Positions 1 through 12,060 of a DNA stretch of 64,000 nt are shown in pieces. Made by a program: the position numbers and the translations under genes. Below the pieces are notes generated by a model. The model was not told the DNA's origin and did no database searches. It was given only the letters and a program-made list of their open reading frames with translations. Source of the stretch: Bettongia penicillata ogilbyi. Taxonomy: Eukaryota; Chordata; Mammalia; Diprotodontia; Potoroidae. The DNA lies in NCBI GenBank assembly GCA_023548195.1, contig JAJHZJ010000694.1:62001-126000 (forward strand), read 5' to 3'. Positions within the stretch are counted from its first letter, which is position 1, and the number at the start of each line of letters is the position of its first letter.

Positions 1-679
1 TGACTTTTTTTTTGATAATTGTGTGATATTTGCAATTCTAATTTAATAGATATAAGGGAAAAAAATATGAGAATTACTTCAGAGTTTTTCAACTTGGAGA
101 CTCTGGAATGGTCTAAAATTGAGATGTTATATAACAAATTGAAGTTTAAACTATTACCTTAAAAATTTAAAAAGCTCATCCTAGTAGATCATAGTATTAG
201 AGCCAGAAGGAATGTTAGAGAGCACAGAGCTTTCTAGTAGTACAGGAATTATACTCTCAGTTGGGGGAGCAGGGAGGACACCACCTCATGGGGACAGAGA
301 GCCTGGAATAGCAAAATGCTGTTATTGGGGAATTTAAATCTCATCCCAATCCATAATCCCCCAGGAAGAGGGCCATTTGGGTAGCATTCTCTTTTAACGA
401 TATCCTTCAGTAATGAGATGCTAAATTCAATTGTTTAATCATACTTGGTATCCAAAAAACCTGATTACTAGGGCTGGGGTACGTATGAGGAATAAAATAG
501 TAGTTAGTAAACTTTATAGTAAAAAAAAAATAAAGCCAGCCAAATGTGGCTAACAGAAATAAAAAGTTGCTTTTTAACTTCCACTGAAATGTTTGCCATT
601 AGCTAGTTGTATGACATGAGGTGACAATTGGGATCTAGTTTCCTTTTTAACGAAGAGTTCCCACAGCTAAAGGCAAATG
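1..679. other. Unassigned AT-rich DNA
   Basis: I see no gene, RNA or recognisable transposon. Short A and T runs dominate and stop codons are frequent in all frames. Confidence 0.5.
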
Positions 680-840
680 AATACTAGCTCTACAATAAAA
701 GGATCTGGATATGAATCTTTCCTTCAACACTTACTACCTGTGTGATCTTGACAATTCACTTAAACTCTCCTGGCATCAGTATCTTTATGGGTAAAATGAG
801 GTAGTTGCTCTAGAGGCAGCTAACATCCTTTGCAACTGTT
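680..840 (+). mobile_element. MIR-like SINE remnant
   Basis: The segment reads like the core and 3' half of a MIR/THER-type CORE-SINE. The order is 'cacttactacctgtgtgatc', then a 'cttgacaattcacttaaac' stretch equivalent to the usual 'cttgggcaagtcacttaacc', then a diverged 'cagtatc...taaaatgag' block. Divergence is high and the tRNA-like head is only suggested. Inactive fossil. Confidence 0.55.
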
Positions 841-1884
841 CACCCAGGACTCTGAACTCTAAAGTTCATTTCAGATCAAATATTCAATCATCTTAGGATT
901 AGGAGAAGCATACAAGCTGATGGAGGGATGGGAGAAAGGAAAGAATAGAAAAGTGGTGCATTTTTTCCTGCCTTCCTATAATGAGGCAGTATTATATAGA
1001 GGGTTTCCACTCACAAGTTCATTGGTCTGTATGAACTCTTCTGATTCTTAGCTAATATCAGAAAGTCCAAACATTTTATTCTTGACAAGAAAATAGAAAG
1101 AAATTAAATAAACTCATAGTTTTAGCTACATTACTTCTATGCTCACTGTGTCATTATATATCAGTTAGTATTAGATCAAACATAAGTATGGACAAGAACA
1201 AGAAAAGGACAGTAGGGAAAGAAGATGAGTATATAATGTTTAATTTCTTTAAAAACATACCATCTTTTTATTTTGGAAAAAAGCTACACTTACTTCAATT
1301 GTAAAGTTAACAAAAATCTCTGTTCACTTTCAATATAATTTAAAATAAAATTCCAAATGTAAAATAGCATACTAGTCATAAGCAGTATATTCTCAGACAG
1401 AAAAAAAGTTCATTTCTCTAACTGTTTTTACAAATATATTATCAATGTGTTCTAAATACCTATTATTTATATAATGAACAAATTCTCATTCTCTACTATG
1501 GGAAAAAAACTCTAGAAATACATATAGTATCTGCATGGAACAGAAAATAACTTTGATTGATGCCATTAAAATAACTTTACAATGAATAACAAGCAAATTC
1601 ATTATGATGGTATGAAAATAAAAAGAAATTACTTCCTAGCATCCAAACCCCAATGCAGGTTATTAGTTACTAATATCATTATTCTTGACAAGACTAATTA
1701 CTGATGTAAAGAAACAATCTTCTGTATTGTATATTTCTATTTGTGCCTATGAAACAAGCTGGAACAAGGGGAAAAAACAAGATAATTGAGACTATGTTTA
1801 CTCGATATGTGTGTAGCAGAACTGAATGGAACATCTCAGAAGCAACACAAAAGAATGAAAGAAGCTCTAGACTGAATATGAGAT
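841..1884. other. Unassigned AT-rich DNA
   Basis: No supported gene. The only open frames are short and lack any recognisable domain. No SINE or LINE signature was found. Confidence 0.45.
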
Positions 1885-2035
1885 GTAGCGTTGCCATGAC
1901 TCTCACTAACTAGACTTCAGAACCATGGGCAAGGCATTTTACCTGCTGGGACTTCACTGTCTTCATCTTCAAAATACAATGATCAGATTAGACTTTTTAC
2001 TATCTCTTAAAACCATCTTTCTGTGAATCTATGAT
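1885..2035 (+). mobile_element. MIR-like SINE remnant
   Basis: It contains 'gggcaaggcattttacctg' followed by 'cttcatcttcaaaatacaatg'. These match the order of the MIR core (gggcaagtcacttaacct, then cagtttcctcatctgtaaaatg). Very diverged, and the ends are uncertain. Confidence 0.45.
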
Positions 2036-2251
2036 TCTGCTATTCCAATTCTCCTTGGATGCTGATGACATCACTAGCAGCAGTGTCTAATACAATCAGA
2101 TATTCTGCTGTTTGCATAGCTGTGTAGATAGGTTAGGGTCAAAATGGACCAACTGTAATGTTTCTTACAACCCATATATAGGGAAAGTTTCTATCTGATC
2201 ATTACAAAAAGCATTTGCCACAAATAAGTCCCATATTCCCTCTTTAAAATA

Positions 2252-2252
2252 T

Positions 2253-2302
<50 letters not shown>
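2252..2302. repeat. (CA)n-(TA)n compound microsatellite
   Basis: An alternating CA tract of about 17 units runs directly into about six TA units. The short open frame that starts here (His-Thr repeats) is a translation of the repeat and not a gene. Confidence 0.95.
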
Positions 2303-3237
2303 GGTTTGAATGCAAAAGCTTTCAAAAAGTTAAGGATAAAATTTCAATGAGGAAAAACAATTATGTCATGAAACTCAACAAAGGGAATATGAAAACCGAT
2401 TTGTTCCAAATAGAAAATATATACACATATAATATGTGCTTACATATATCATATGCACATATGTATAACACACATATACACACACAAATTTGTGATCTTT
2501 GGAGTCTTCTGAGCATACTATGAGAGCAAGGCACTACCCACCTCTATTAACCATACAAGAGGTATATTTATACAAATACTACATTTATATGTTGAGGCAA
2601 GAGCAAATGCAAGGTATTTCATAGTGATAGAAAGAAAAAAAGGGTCAAATATGATGGATAGTACAAGAGAGTGAATCAAAAACAAAATTTTTGAAAAAAT
2701 GACAGTTTATATAGGTTTCTTTTCAAAATGTAAAAAACTTCAATTACTTCAGGCTGTAATTAAAATCAAATCGTTTAATCTGATAATACCAAGGACATAC
2801 ATAGATGCGATAAAAATACTTTAAGGAAATTATAACATATGAAGACTATATCTTCCTCAATTACTAAACCAGATCAGTATGATTTCTTTTGGCAAGCTTT
2901 TGCAGAATTATTTGTAGACTGAGTGGGATCTACAATATCCATTTACAGCCTTGAGGGACAAATAGATGATTCAACTTTAGCTATTCAAACTGAGTTCTAA
3001 CAGGATTTACAATATTATAAAAACTGAAATTTATATGAATTATATACCACTTTCTATTTGTATAGCAATAAACATTAAATATAGACTGTTAACCTAGACA
3101 TGTTCATAAATAAAATTTTTTCAAGTGTATCACTTAATGTATATCTAGAAAATTAAAAATTATATTGTTCTAGATAAAATATGCACAAATAATAGAAATG
3201 GAAATCACTTTGGTGTATAGATCACAAGATCCATATG
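2303..3237. other. Unassigned AT-rich DNA
   Basis: Very AT-rich, with patches of 'atatatgcacatatgt'-type sequence near 2415-2480. No supported gene or transposon. Confidence 0.45.
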
Positions 3238-3412
3238 TTAAAGTAAAAAGAATACAGGAGTCAGTAGATTGTTACCTAATGGGCAATGTAATATTGGACA
3301 AATCTCTTTGCCTCTCTAGGCCTCAGTTTCCTCATCCACAAAAAACAGACATGATTTCTAAAATCTCTTATAGCTCTAATTTCTATGATTTACTGAGCTT
3401 AGGTTTCTTAAT
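3238..3412 (+). mobile_element. MIR/THER-like SINE
   Basis: It shows the ordered blocks of a marsupial MIR-type SINE: 'aggagtcag' (head end), 'gacaaatctctttgcctctc', 'ggcctcagtttcctcatcc', then 'ctcttatagctctaattt'. The last block matches the variant 3' part that ends in 'cccttccagctctaaatctatgat'. Moderately diverged. Confidence 0.7.
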
Positions 3413-4640
3413 ATCTAACTAAAACTATGTAATTGTTGGGAGAAATTATCAATAGTTTAGTTCTGGGCATGTATTAACAATGTCAAATATTGCTCTTTGT
3501 AAAAGTTACATATTTACTGATACTTTATTCTGTTGGATGTTTTTAATATATGAATTACATAATCACAAAAGATGCACATATATTCTATTTTCATCTTTGA
3601 AATGCATCTGAATCATGTCGCAAGTCTAATGAATTAAGTGACCTATGTCCAATTTAAAGCTGGATATCTTGAGATTCAAAAAGGCAAATTTCTTTGCTTC
3701 AAACAATTTTGTTACAAAAATAGTAACATTATCTAGAGGACCTGACTTCTAGATTTCAACTCAGAATTAGTTGATAATACCTAACACACTGTAATATTAA
3801 GAATAAGAAATATGTTGCAATTACCCTCCATATCATCAATCCATTTTGTTTTGATGTGGCCACTTCTGCTGGATATACATTGGAGGTAAAATATATTTTT
3901 TCAACTACATTATTTCTATTTATTGAAATATATAGATGCAAGTATAGTTCAATATTGTTTATAGAAGGAAAAATGGTTGCTAATATGGAAGTGCATGCTT
4001 GTGTTTGATAATACACATAGACAGATATTCTTTCCACTATCTTGGAAATAGTGAAGATGCGCCCTTATCAAGTATAAGATTCCAAAATTATATATTTTGT
4101 TATACATTTTATCCCGAAAAATGAAAACCATGTGGAAAAGGCCAAAATCTTCATGCAGTCACAAAGTAAGATTATTTTCAAAATGGTAGAGTCTTCTGTT
4201 TAACTTCTGTCCAGAGGATGAATGAAAATGATGCTACATTGACTGAAGGAACAGTATTATATACCATTCATTCATGGTGCTTCTAAATGAACTTAACCTA
4301 AGAAGGAGCACTTCGCTGAATGAGAACCAAGCAAAAGTTATGAGATACCTGGTCAGATAAAAAAAAGATGAATTTTAATTGGCTGCTCAGTCTCCAAATT
4401 GTTTGCAGATATCATATCCTAAAAGTGAAATGCTAGTTTTTCCTCTCTCCCATTCACATGAAATTATAACAATTACTGTGAAAATAGGATATAACCTACA
4501 TACTTCAGAATGTCAAAATTGTTTAGTGAGATTTTTAAATATAGAAAACAGTGCATAACCTTATCTAGACAACAGAATAAGGAAATAGGGATTGAGAAAC
4601 TTGGGTTCTCTTCAGACTTTCATCCATGAATTAAGATCAT
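3413..4640. other. Unassigned AT-rich DNA
   Basis: Nothing supportable. Two overlapping short minus-strand frames around 3756-4131 carry no recognisable motif. Confidence 0.45.
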
Positions 4641-4800
4641 AAATTTAAGCCTAAGGGGAATTTAGAGATAATCTAGACCATTTATTTTACAAAAGAAGAA
4701 TTGAGTTCATGAAAAGTTGTTCCTTACCCAAGGTTAGACAGCTAAGTGGCATTTGAACCTATATCCGCTGACTCTGAATTTAGTCATTTTTTTCCATAGA
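4641..4800 (-). mobile_element. Ancient MIR/L3-type repeat remnant
   Basis: The segment 'gagataatctagaccattta...aaaagaagaattgag...acccaaggttagacagctaagtggcatttgaacc' has the order of the common 'aggtcatctagtccaa / gatgaggaaactgag / cccaaggtcacacag / tttgaacc' repeat. Old and diverged. Confidence 0.5.
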
Positions 4801-5665
4801 TGCTTGGCATCTCTTAAACTATGTTCCTTCTGGAAAAAATCAATTTACTCTCTCCCAGATAGCTCATCTGTTAAATGTGCACAATCCCTGGTCCCCCTCT
4901 CCAACTACCCCAAAACAGATTATTTATTAGTTTCCATCTTCCACAGTTCTCCTTATAAGTAAAAGCTTTGCAGAAAGATGATGCCTGGAGAGTGGAAGGA
5001 GGCAGGAAAAAGGAATGAATGAAAAGGAATGCACAGATAATGGTTGGAGAGGCTAAGCATAGAGAGCTCATTTCATTCCTGTAATGGTAGAATGGCTCTA
5101 GGCGAAATCTAGAGCCTTTATAAAACTATTCATCCTATGAGCTTATTTTGGGCATAAGGTCAAACTGACTAACCATAAGACTTTGTTAATGAGCTAATAA
5201 ATCACTGACACTCCATACCCAACTCTGAGCCTTATCCTATCCAGTGTGATGAAGAGCAGATTTGGGCTAACCTTTGAAAATCACTTGGAAAATGTAAAAT
5301 AACTAGAAAAACTAGGCACAACACTGGAAAACAAGGTTCCAATTTATTACCTTCTTCCACCTGAAATGGTCCTGCAAATATCGACAGCAAAAATCATTTA
5401 TATACTGTCAGGTTCTCAGTCATATAGCAAAGTATTTGTACATAGTAGGTACTTTTAAAAAAGTTTTTGGAAAAATGAATGAATGAAGTGATGTCAGTAA
5501 TTACAGGGTTAGAGATCTGATTGATCAAAATAAGAATTATTCTCAGCACCGAATTAATTTGAGGAGGGCATTATTTATCAGGCTAACTAGTATTTGGTGC
5601 ACTGAAGGCAGAACCTCATTCAATGAACACTATGGTATATGACAAATTCACTGTAACTCAGTGAT
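4801..5665. other. Unassigned DNA
   Basis: No supported gene. Short open frames on both strands around 4753-5071 overlap each other and show no domain. Confidence 0.45.
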
Positions 5666-5669
5666 CAAA

Positions 5670-5935
5670 AGGGAAAAAAGAATACCTTTTTGGAAAAAAG
5701 TTTTGTTTTATTTTGGTTTTTCTCATGGTTTCTCCCATTCTTTTTAATTCTTCTATGCAACATGACTAATGTGAAAATGTGTTTAGTAAGAACATATGTG
5801 TAGAACCCATATAAGATTGCATGCCATCTTGGGGAGGAAGGGGGAAAGGAGGGGGAAGAAAATTAAAAACCTATGGAAGTGATTGTTAAAAACTAAAAAC
5901 AAATACATTTTTAAAAACAGAGGAAAGGAAAAAAA
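5670..5935 (+). mobile_element. 5'-truncated marsupial L1, 3' UTR only
   Basis: This matches the marsupial LINE-1 3' end. It has 'caacatgactaatgtgaaaa', then 'tagaacccatataagattgc', a purine/G-rich tract ('ggggaggaagggggaaagga') and the terminal word 'gaagtgattgttaaaaacta' before an A-rich tail. No ORF2 sequence is retained. This is the usual outcome of incomplete target-primed reverse transcription. Compare the tails at 22680-22860 and 29730-29806. Confidence 0.75.
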
Positions 5936-7294
5936 GAAAATAATAAAAAGACATTCTATTTCAAAAAAATAGCCTTTCTCTTCAGTTTGTATTTTGTGTT
6001 ATGTCCTCTGGATAGATAGTATTTAATGTATATGATTAATTTTCTTCTATTTGTAATAAATACCACTAAACAACAAAAATGCCCAAAGAGTGATTTTTTC
6101 TTTCATCTACCCAACTCTGTAGCTAAAGTAAGCATCACCTGTATGTCTTTTCCTTTGAGGAGTGAATGGGCTATGCTCCTTAGAAACAAATAATAAAATG
6201 TAATGTTATTTAGTTTTCATCTATTCTATAATGGAAGTATTCAAATTCATAAAATACTAATGCACAGTTACATTCATTATTTTGCTAGCTAAATTAATGA
6301 CTAATCTCATATTACGTGAGAAGCAAAAGAAGGATGCTTGGAAGAACATTTTTATCAACTTATTATTTTTAATATCACACACCCAGGAAGATAAAAATAA
6401 CATCAAGAAAGGTGCAATTACACCATTTTACTATGTTCAAGTTATAACAATACTATGTACCCATAAAAGATCTGCCACAACAGCAATAGATATATCATCA
6501 CAATAGCAATTTAGATTTAATTTCATTGTGAGAAGAATTTCAACAACCTTGAAAGAAACATGTCAGTATCTTTAAAATTGGTAACACAGACATTTGTTTT
6601 GTGACTCAGATTTACAGTCTTTGTGGTCTAGTAAATCCATATGTTTGAAATGCTGGGGCAATCTGAAATTTCCAGAAATATATGACTTACCTTAATTCAA
6701 GTGTTTTTCAGTATCTTATGGAGGTTAATAGGCAGTTTCCCACCCTATGCTTTCAGGTGAGCCCAGATATAGGCAATTAGAGTGTGGATACAAGCCTCTT
6801 GGGGAAATATCCATAAGTAGGTTGATTGGTGTCAATATTATTTCACCATTCAATTTTATGCAGCCTGTCACTGTGTAATAAATGTTTAAATTTCAGGGGC
6901 TGGTCTTTGTATTGCATTAATTGTAATGCCTAATAATGCATCAGATTCAACTACCCATCATGATGCCATGGGCACCTAATATATTTTTCTCCAAGATGAT
7001 AAGATTCTTATCACATAAACTTCTTTGGGAAATGATCTGTTTTCCATAGAGTAACAATCTGGCCCTTAAGGCTTACAGTGAATACTTCAACTAATAAGAT
7101 GTTTTGAGAGCATTGGACTAAAAAATGGTTATGAGCATCATGGCCAATAAAGATAATGAGCATTTGAACCCATTACATGCCATTCCTCACTAAATCAAAC
7201 TTCTCCAACCACTGAGGTAAGGGAGAAAAAAAAATCAAACAACAAATTGAGAAGTCAAGATAGTCTGAGAGTAAGACTCTATATTACTTAGGTA
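5936..7294. other. Unassigned DNA
   Basis: No supported gene or transposon. The 74-codon frame at 6282-6506 has no recognisable domain. The words around 6840-7060 look like single-copy sequence. Confidence 0.4.
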
Positions 7295-7481
7295 CAGGGG
7301 TGGGGAACCTGCAGCCTCAAGACCACATGTGACCCTCTAGGTCCTCAAGTGGGGCCCTTTGGTTGAATTCAAACTTCATAGAACAAATCCCCTTAATAAA
7401 AGGATTTGGTCTTTAAAACTTGGACTCAGTCAAAAGTTTGTGGCCAAGGACTTACTTAAGGCCACAGGTTCCCCATCCCTG
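7295..7481. mobile_element. hAT-type MITE (non-autonomous DNA transposon)
   Basis: The ends are inverted copies of each other: the left begins CAGGGGTGGGGAACCTG, and the reverse complement of the right end begins CAGGGATGGGGAACCTG. The interior is also an imperfect palindrome ('aaatccccttaataaaaggattt' lies at the centre). It is about 187 bp with no coding capacity. Terminal CAGGGGTG is typical of hAT non-autonomous elements in mammals. The 8-bp flanks do not match well, so a target-site duplication cannot be claimed. Confidence 0.85.
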
Positions 7482-7570
7482 AAGGACAACCCCCTCATTT
7501 TATAGATGAAGAAACTGAGGTATACTGTAGTGAAATGATGCAAGAGATCCCAGACTCTGAGTAGTGTTGT
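7482..7570 (-). mobile_element. MIR-type SINE fragment
   Basis: The sequence 'ccctcattttatagatgaag' followed by 'aaactgagg' is the antisense MIR/L3 core. It abuts the right end of the hAT MITE, so the MITE probably landed in or beside this older repeat. Confidence 0.5.
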
Positions 7571-7672
7571 CTTTCAGGACTATCCAAAATAACTTCTCCT
7601 TTAGTCTGTAAGGTTTATTCCTGATGAAGAAAAGATCCAGACAATCTTAGTATCAGTCACATTTCACAGAGA

Positions 7673-7850
7673 GGTAGCTTGGCTGTAATGGATAGAGAAC
7701 TAGCCTGAAGCCAGCATTCAAGACTCATCTCTGACACATACTAGCTATGGGCATGTCATATTCTCTCAGTGCTCCAGGCATCTCTGGAAAACTATGAATT
7801 GAAGAAAATGTATCCATCTACATTTGTAGAGGGAGCTTTTCACACCTATG
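7673..7850 (+). mobile_element. tRNA-derived marsupial SINE
   Basis: The head 'gtaatggatagagaactagc' carries an A-box-like word, and 'gcattcaagactc' is a decayed B box. These are followed by 'ctctgacacatactagct', 'cagtgctccaggcatctc' and 'catttgtagagggagctttt'. The last blocks recur at 38310-38385, so they belong to one SINE family with this distinctive 3' half. Pol III promoter remnants only. Confidence 0.7.
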
Positions 7851-7857
7851 AAAATTG

Positions 7858-8008
7858 AGGTCCAGTCTCTATCCCTATGTTATCTAGTATAATTTGGACT
7901 TCCTACTATAGTTTGATCTCATGGAGAATAGGGGCTATTATTTTCATCCATTTGCATTGTACTAGGCATAGTATGTTGATGATTAAGTTATGTTTGTTGA
8001 ATAAATAC
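7858..8008 (+). mobile_element. LINE2 3' end fragment
   Basis: The word order fits the L2 3' UTR: 'catggagaataggggctatt' (equivalent to 'cttgagggcagggactgt'), then 'tttgcattgtactaggcata', then 'tgtttgttgaataaatac'. Diverged. No coding part. Confidence 0.55.
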
Positions 8009-8440
8009 AAACATGAATGAATTCTCCATCAAATCCCACCAAGCTTTAATGGAGGCAGCTAACATCAACACTTAAGAAGTGTTGTAACCTAAATGGAAGG
8101 TAGTCTTCTCCATTTCTGATTAAATCCCTTAGGAGGCAAATGAAAGAGATTTCTTTTGTCTATTCCTATGAAATATGCCTGCTAACACTACTTTTGATTG
8201 ATACAATGATTAAACACAACATATTTATGAAGCACCTGACATGTGAAAAGAACTTTCTAGGTATTACTGACACCGGGACAAAATGGAAAATACCCTTTGT
8301 CCTCAAGTACCTTAATTTGTAATGGAGAGAGACAAAATAAATAAGTTGAATACAAGGAAAAATGTGGAGGGAGAGAAAAGAGAACTGAAATGAAACAGAA
8401 ATGTTTCACAGACAGGGGACTCCATGCAGTCTGGAAAGAG
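8009..8440. other. Unassigned DNA, possible L2 trace
   Basis: A weak 'atttatgaagcacctgacat' word at about 8223-8245 resembles an antisense L2 3' end. Otherwise nothing is recognised. Confidence 0.35.
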
Positions 8441-8444
8441 GAGC

Positions 8445-9445
8445 ATAGATTAGTAAGTGCTGACTATGTGCCCAGAACTGCACTAAATTCTGGATAAACA
8501 TAGAAAAGCAAGATGCTCTCTGCTCTCAAGACTTGCAGTGGGGGAGAAAGCAGGCAAACAACTCTACACAAGGTGAATAGGAAACAATCAACAGAGGGAA
8601 GGAAGTCATCATTAAGAAGGGTAAGGAATTGTTTCCTGTAGAAGGGAGGATTTTAGCTGGGACTTGAAAGAAACCAGGAAAGCTAGTGGGCAAAGTTGAC
8701 AAGGGAGGACTTTCCAGGCATGGTGGATAGTCAGAGAAAACACCTGGAGCCAAGAAACTTGGGGGTCATGTAAATAGGAAAGAGTGCATGGTGAAAATTG
8801 AGAATGACTTATAGCAACGTAAAGGGGCAGGAAGTGGAGCGCTGTATCCAAGGGATACCTCAAAGTCACATTGGTCAGTTTCTGAAGGAAAGGACTTTGA
8901 TTTAAGGCTGGAAAGGAAGTTGACAGCCAGACTGTGGAGGGTTTTAAACGCCTAGCTAGGAAGCTTTTGGTTTTTGTTTTTGCTATAGTTTTGTTGCTTT
9001 TTATCCTGCAAGGAGTCATGAAAGGTTTTTGAGAAGGTGAATTTCATGTTAGACATATTTCTTAGGAACACTGGGCAGATCTGTTGAATATAGAGGAGAG
9101 CCTGAAAGAAGGGAGAATAATTAGATGTCTATTCCAAAAGTCTAGTTGAGAGATGACCTCGTGGTGGCGGCGGCAATGTGATCAGAGATGAGGGAGTCAA
9201 TACAAGAGAGAGTGTGAACATAGAAATAGCAAGATTTGGGAAATGATTAGAGACGGATGATGAGGAAAAGGGAAGAGACATAGATGACAATTAAATTATA
9301 AACCTGAGTGATTGGAATGATGCACCAGGAATAGCATGTACATTCAACAGAAAACAGGGAATTTTGTATGACTGGCAGGTTTATCAGAGAAGATAATGAG
9401 TTCCATTTTCAGCTTGCTGAGTTTGAGATACCTATAAAATTATGC
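8445..9445 (-). mobile_element. LINE2 ORF2 C-terminus and 3' UTR, antisense
   Basis: Read on the plus strand this follows the antisense L2 pattern: 'gtgctgactatgtgcccaga', 'tttcctgtagaagggaggat', 'tttccaggcatggtggatag', 'ggttttaaacgcctagctag', then 'gagttccattttcagcttgc' and 'gagtttgagatacctataa'. In the sense direction this is the end of the CR1-superfamily reverse transcriptase and its 3' UTR. Frames are broken throughout, and the minus-strand open frames at 8526-9019 are fragments of it. A CpG-bearing patch lies at about 9160-9175. Confidence 0.8.
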
Positions 9446-9625
9446 CTCTCATTCCTCAAATCCAAAGAATTAGGTCATAGCATCTATAAATGATTTCTTC
9501 TCCTGACTAAGAAGAGTTCTGTCTTGGGTTAACTTCTCAATATCAAAACCCAGAATTACAGTTTGCTAAGTTTGCCACACTAGTGGTAGTGATGTCCTAT
9601 ATATAGTGCCTTCTAAAGACACAAA
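9446..9625. other. Unassigned short spacer
   Basis: Nothing recognised between the L2 block and the Mar1 SINE. Confidence 0.4.
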
Positions 9626-9626
9626 A

Positions 9627-9860
9627 GAGCAGGTAAGTCATACAGTGGATAGAGTGCCAAGCCTGGAGTCAGAAAGACTTCCTCCTCCAGAGTTCAAATC
9701 TGCCTCAGAAACTCAATAGCTGTGTGTCCTTAGGCAAGTCTCTTAACCCTGTTTACCTCAATTTCCTCATCTGTAAAATGAGCTGGAGAAGGAAATAGCA
9801 AACTACCCCAGTATCTTTGCCAAGAACACCCCAAACACCCCAACACGAAGTGGAAGACAT
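9627..9860 (+). mobile_element. Mar1-type CORE-SINE
   Basis: The element is nearly full length. It has a tRNA-like head ('cagtggatagagtgccaagc', A-box region), B box 'gagttcaaatc', a CORE segment ('agctgtgtgtccttaggcaa'), 'cctcatctgtaaaatgagct', and the BovB/RTE-like tail 'atctttgccaagaac' ending around 'cacgaagtggaagac'. Such SINEs are transcribed by Pol III and mobilised in trans by an RTE-clade LINE. That mechanism is family knowledge and not visible here. Confidence 0.9.
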
Positions 9861-11150
9861 GGGCATGATTTTACACTTCACTCAAGCCAAAGTTTAGACA
9901 ATAAATCTAACTAATGACGGCCTTTCTACCTATTCCATTTCTATATTGTTATGCCCTACAGGAATACTTCATAATGAGAAGCACCAAGAGAAGTGATTAC
10001 TGGAGGCTGTAAGTCTTCAGTTTCAAGAGAGCAAATTTTCTTTTTAACTCAGAAAACCAGTAATCATATGCACAAAGTGCAGAAGTAAGCTATAAGGTAT
10101 TTTCAAAAATTGGCATTTTAATCTGTACCTCTCTCTCAATGTCTCTCTGATTGTGACTATCTAACAACAAATTAACACTTGTGATTTTGACTGGGTAGAC
10201 ATCTAGAAAAATCTAGAAAAAAAGACATCTAGAAAAGTCACTATGTAGTCATAAGTAAATGACCTAATGCTAGAGTTTTTTAAAATGATTTTTCTGCAAG
10301 TGTAAAATTCTAAGGAATATTCATTTAAAAATTATTCTCACTCACATGTTCCATTATGTGATGGCCATGAGCTATGCAATTCTTTACTCAGGAAAAGGGA
10401 TCTTAGGAGGGCAAAATGTCATTGGAAATCTTTATTTTCTGATCTATTTTACTATTCACTCCTGGCAAGAAATAATTCTGGATGAACTTTCAGATTGCCT
10501 AGCTAAGTGAATGAGTGACCTTTGGCTGACCTAATTTAGTTATCCTTTTTTATCCATATATAATTTATAGTGCACTAGTATTAAATAATGCCTTTGATTC
10601 TGACCATCTGTAAAAGCTTCATAACTAGTTAAGACTCTCAATAAATGGTAAGGACAAAGTTGGCTCCATGATTTGGGTTCCATGTTCATTTCACTACTAG
10701 ATTCTAAATATTTTAACTCTTTTGAGTCATTAGCTACCTGCAATTGTTTTAATCAAATGAATGTGCTTCATAACACTTAGGCCATTCCTAGCAAGTTTTA
10801 CTGAAGAAGCAGGAAGTTAGAGAATTTTCCATGAAGCATGAGAGCTTTGCTTTCATGGGAACCAACACATATGCTCTCCTCTACAGGGCATGCACAAGCA
10901 GAGGCTCCTGATTGGTCCCATGGTCCCTGTAGTGAGGTTCCCTCTAGTCATAGATTTTACCATGTGGCAAGATCACATGTGCTTCCCCATTTATATGGAG
11001 CAAAATTCACATGCCTAGCTCCATGGGAAGTGCTTCAATCCAACTCCCTTTCCACATAGATGTTTCTACTGCATATATTTCTGAGCCAAAAAAGGCAGAT
11101 GAGGAAAAAGTGTGGGTGAGTTTTAAGAGTACAAGGACAGAAAGAAATTA
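9861..11150. other. Unassigned DNA
   Basis: No recognised element. A small local triplication of 'catctagaaaa'-like words lies at 10200-10237. The stretch 10830-11060 is GC-richer than its surroundings (see findings). No supported gene. Confidence 0.4.
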
Positions 11151-11154
11151 AGTT

Positions 11155-12060
11155 CAATTCAATACACAAATATTTATTAGGCATCTACTAAAATCAAAGA
11201 ACTATACAAGACAATTGGGATAAAACCCCCCAAAACCAACAATTCTTATCCTCAAGAAGCTTAGAACACATATACAAATCAACATATTAAATGTAATACA
11301 AAGTAATTTCCAGACAGAGAAAGCCCTAATAAGAGTCATAAATGAGATGATGCATAAACTGTGCTTTGAAAGAAACTAAGAGTCCAAGATGAGGAGCAAG
11401 GATACTCCAGATAGGATACTCTTGCCTTGTGTAAAGGCAAGAAGGAAGGTAATGGAATGCACTGTACAGGAAAAAGCTAGCAAGTCAATTTTACTGAACT
11501 AAAGAGTGCATGAAGGGGAGTATTCTGAAATGATTGGAAAGGTAGGTGGCAGTCAGATTGTAAAGGGCTTTAAATGCCAAACTGAGTAATTTGTATTTTA
11601 TCCTAGAGGCAATCAGGACTCACTGAAGATTTTCAAAGGCATGGGAAGGGCTCATGATCAGAAATATGCTGAAGGAATATAAATTTGAAAGCAGTATAAA
11701 GGGTGATGTAGAAATGAAAAGCAACCGGAGACAGGGAGCCAAATTAGGAGCTTTCACAAGAGTTCAGACAAGAGATGATGGGGAAGATAAGGTTATGAGT
11801 AGGAAAAAAGGCAAATGGTGTTGCAGAGATAGCCATGGTAAGACTAGGCAACTCTGTTAGGGACAAGAGAGACTCAAGGAAAAGGGAAGAGTCAAGGATA
11901 ACTTCAAAGTTATAAACCAAGGTAAATGTATGCATGGCGGTGGTTTTATCAGCATGGAAAAAAAATTTGCATACAGATTTAGGGAAAAATGTGAGTACCA
12001 CACTTGAGATATCTATGGGACATTTAAGGAGAGATGTTCAACATCTCGAGTGTAACATTG
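11155..12060 (-). mobile_element. LINE2 ORF2 C-terminus and 3' UTR, antisense
   Basis: The plus strand reads 'atttattaggcatctactaa', 'tcctcaagaagcttagaaca', 'gtaaagggctttaaatgcca', 'tttatcctagaggcaatcag', 'cagacaagagatgatgggga' and 'agatatctatgggacattta'. These are the successive blocks of antisense L2. A minus-strand frame around 11744-12001 retains the residues VILDSSLF of the L2/CR1 RT C-terminal motif (N)LGVILDSSL. It is frame-broken. Confidence 0.85.

Noticed and set aside
2251..2523. 90-codon open frame beginning with His-Thr repeats
   Set aside because: The start is a translated CA microsatellite and the rest is AT-rich with no domain.
9627..9700. tRNA gene
   Set aside because: A-box and B-box-like words belong to the tRNA-derived head of a Mar1 SINE; no cloverleaf can be formed.
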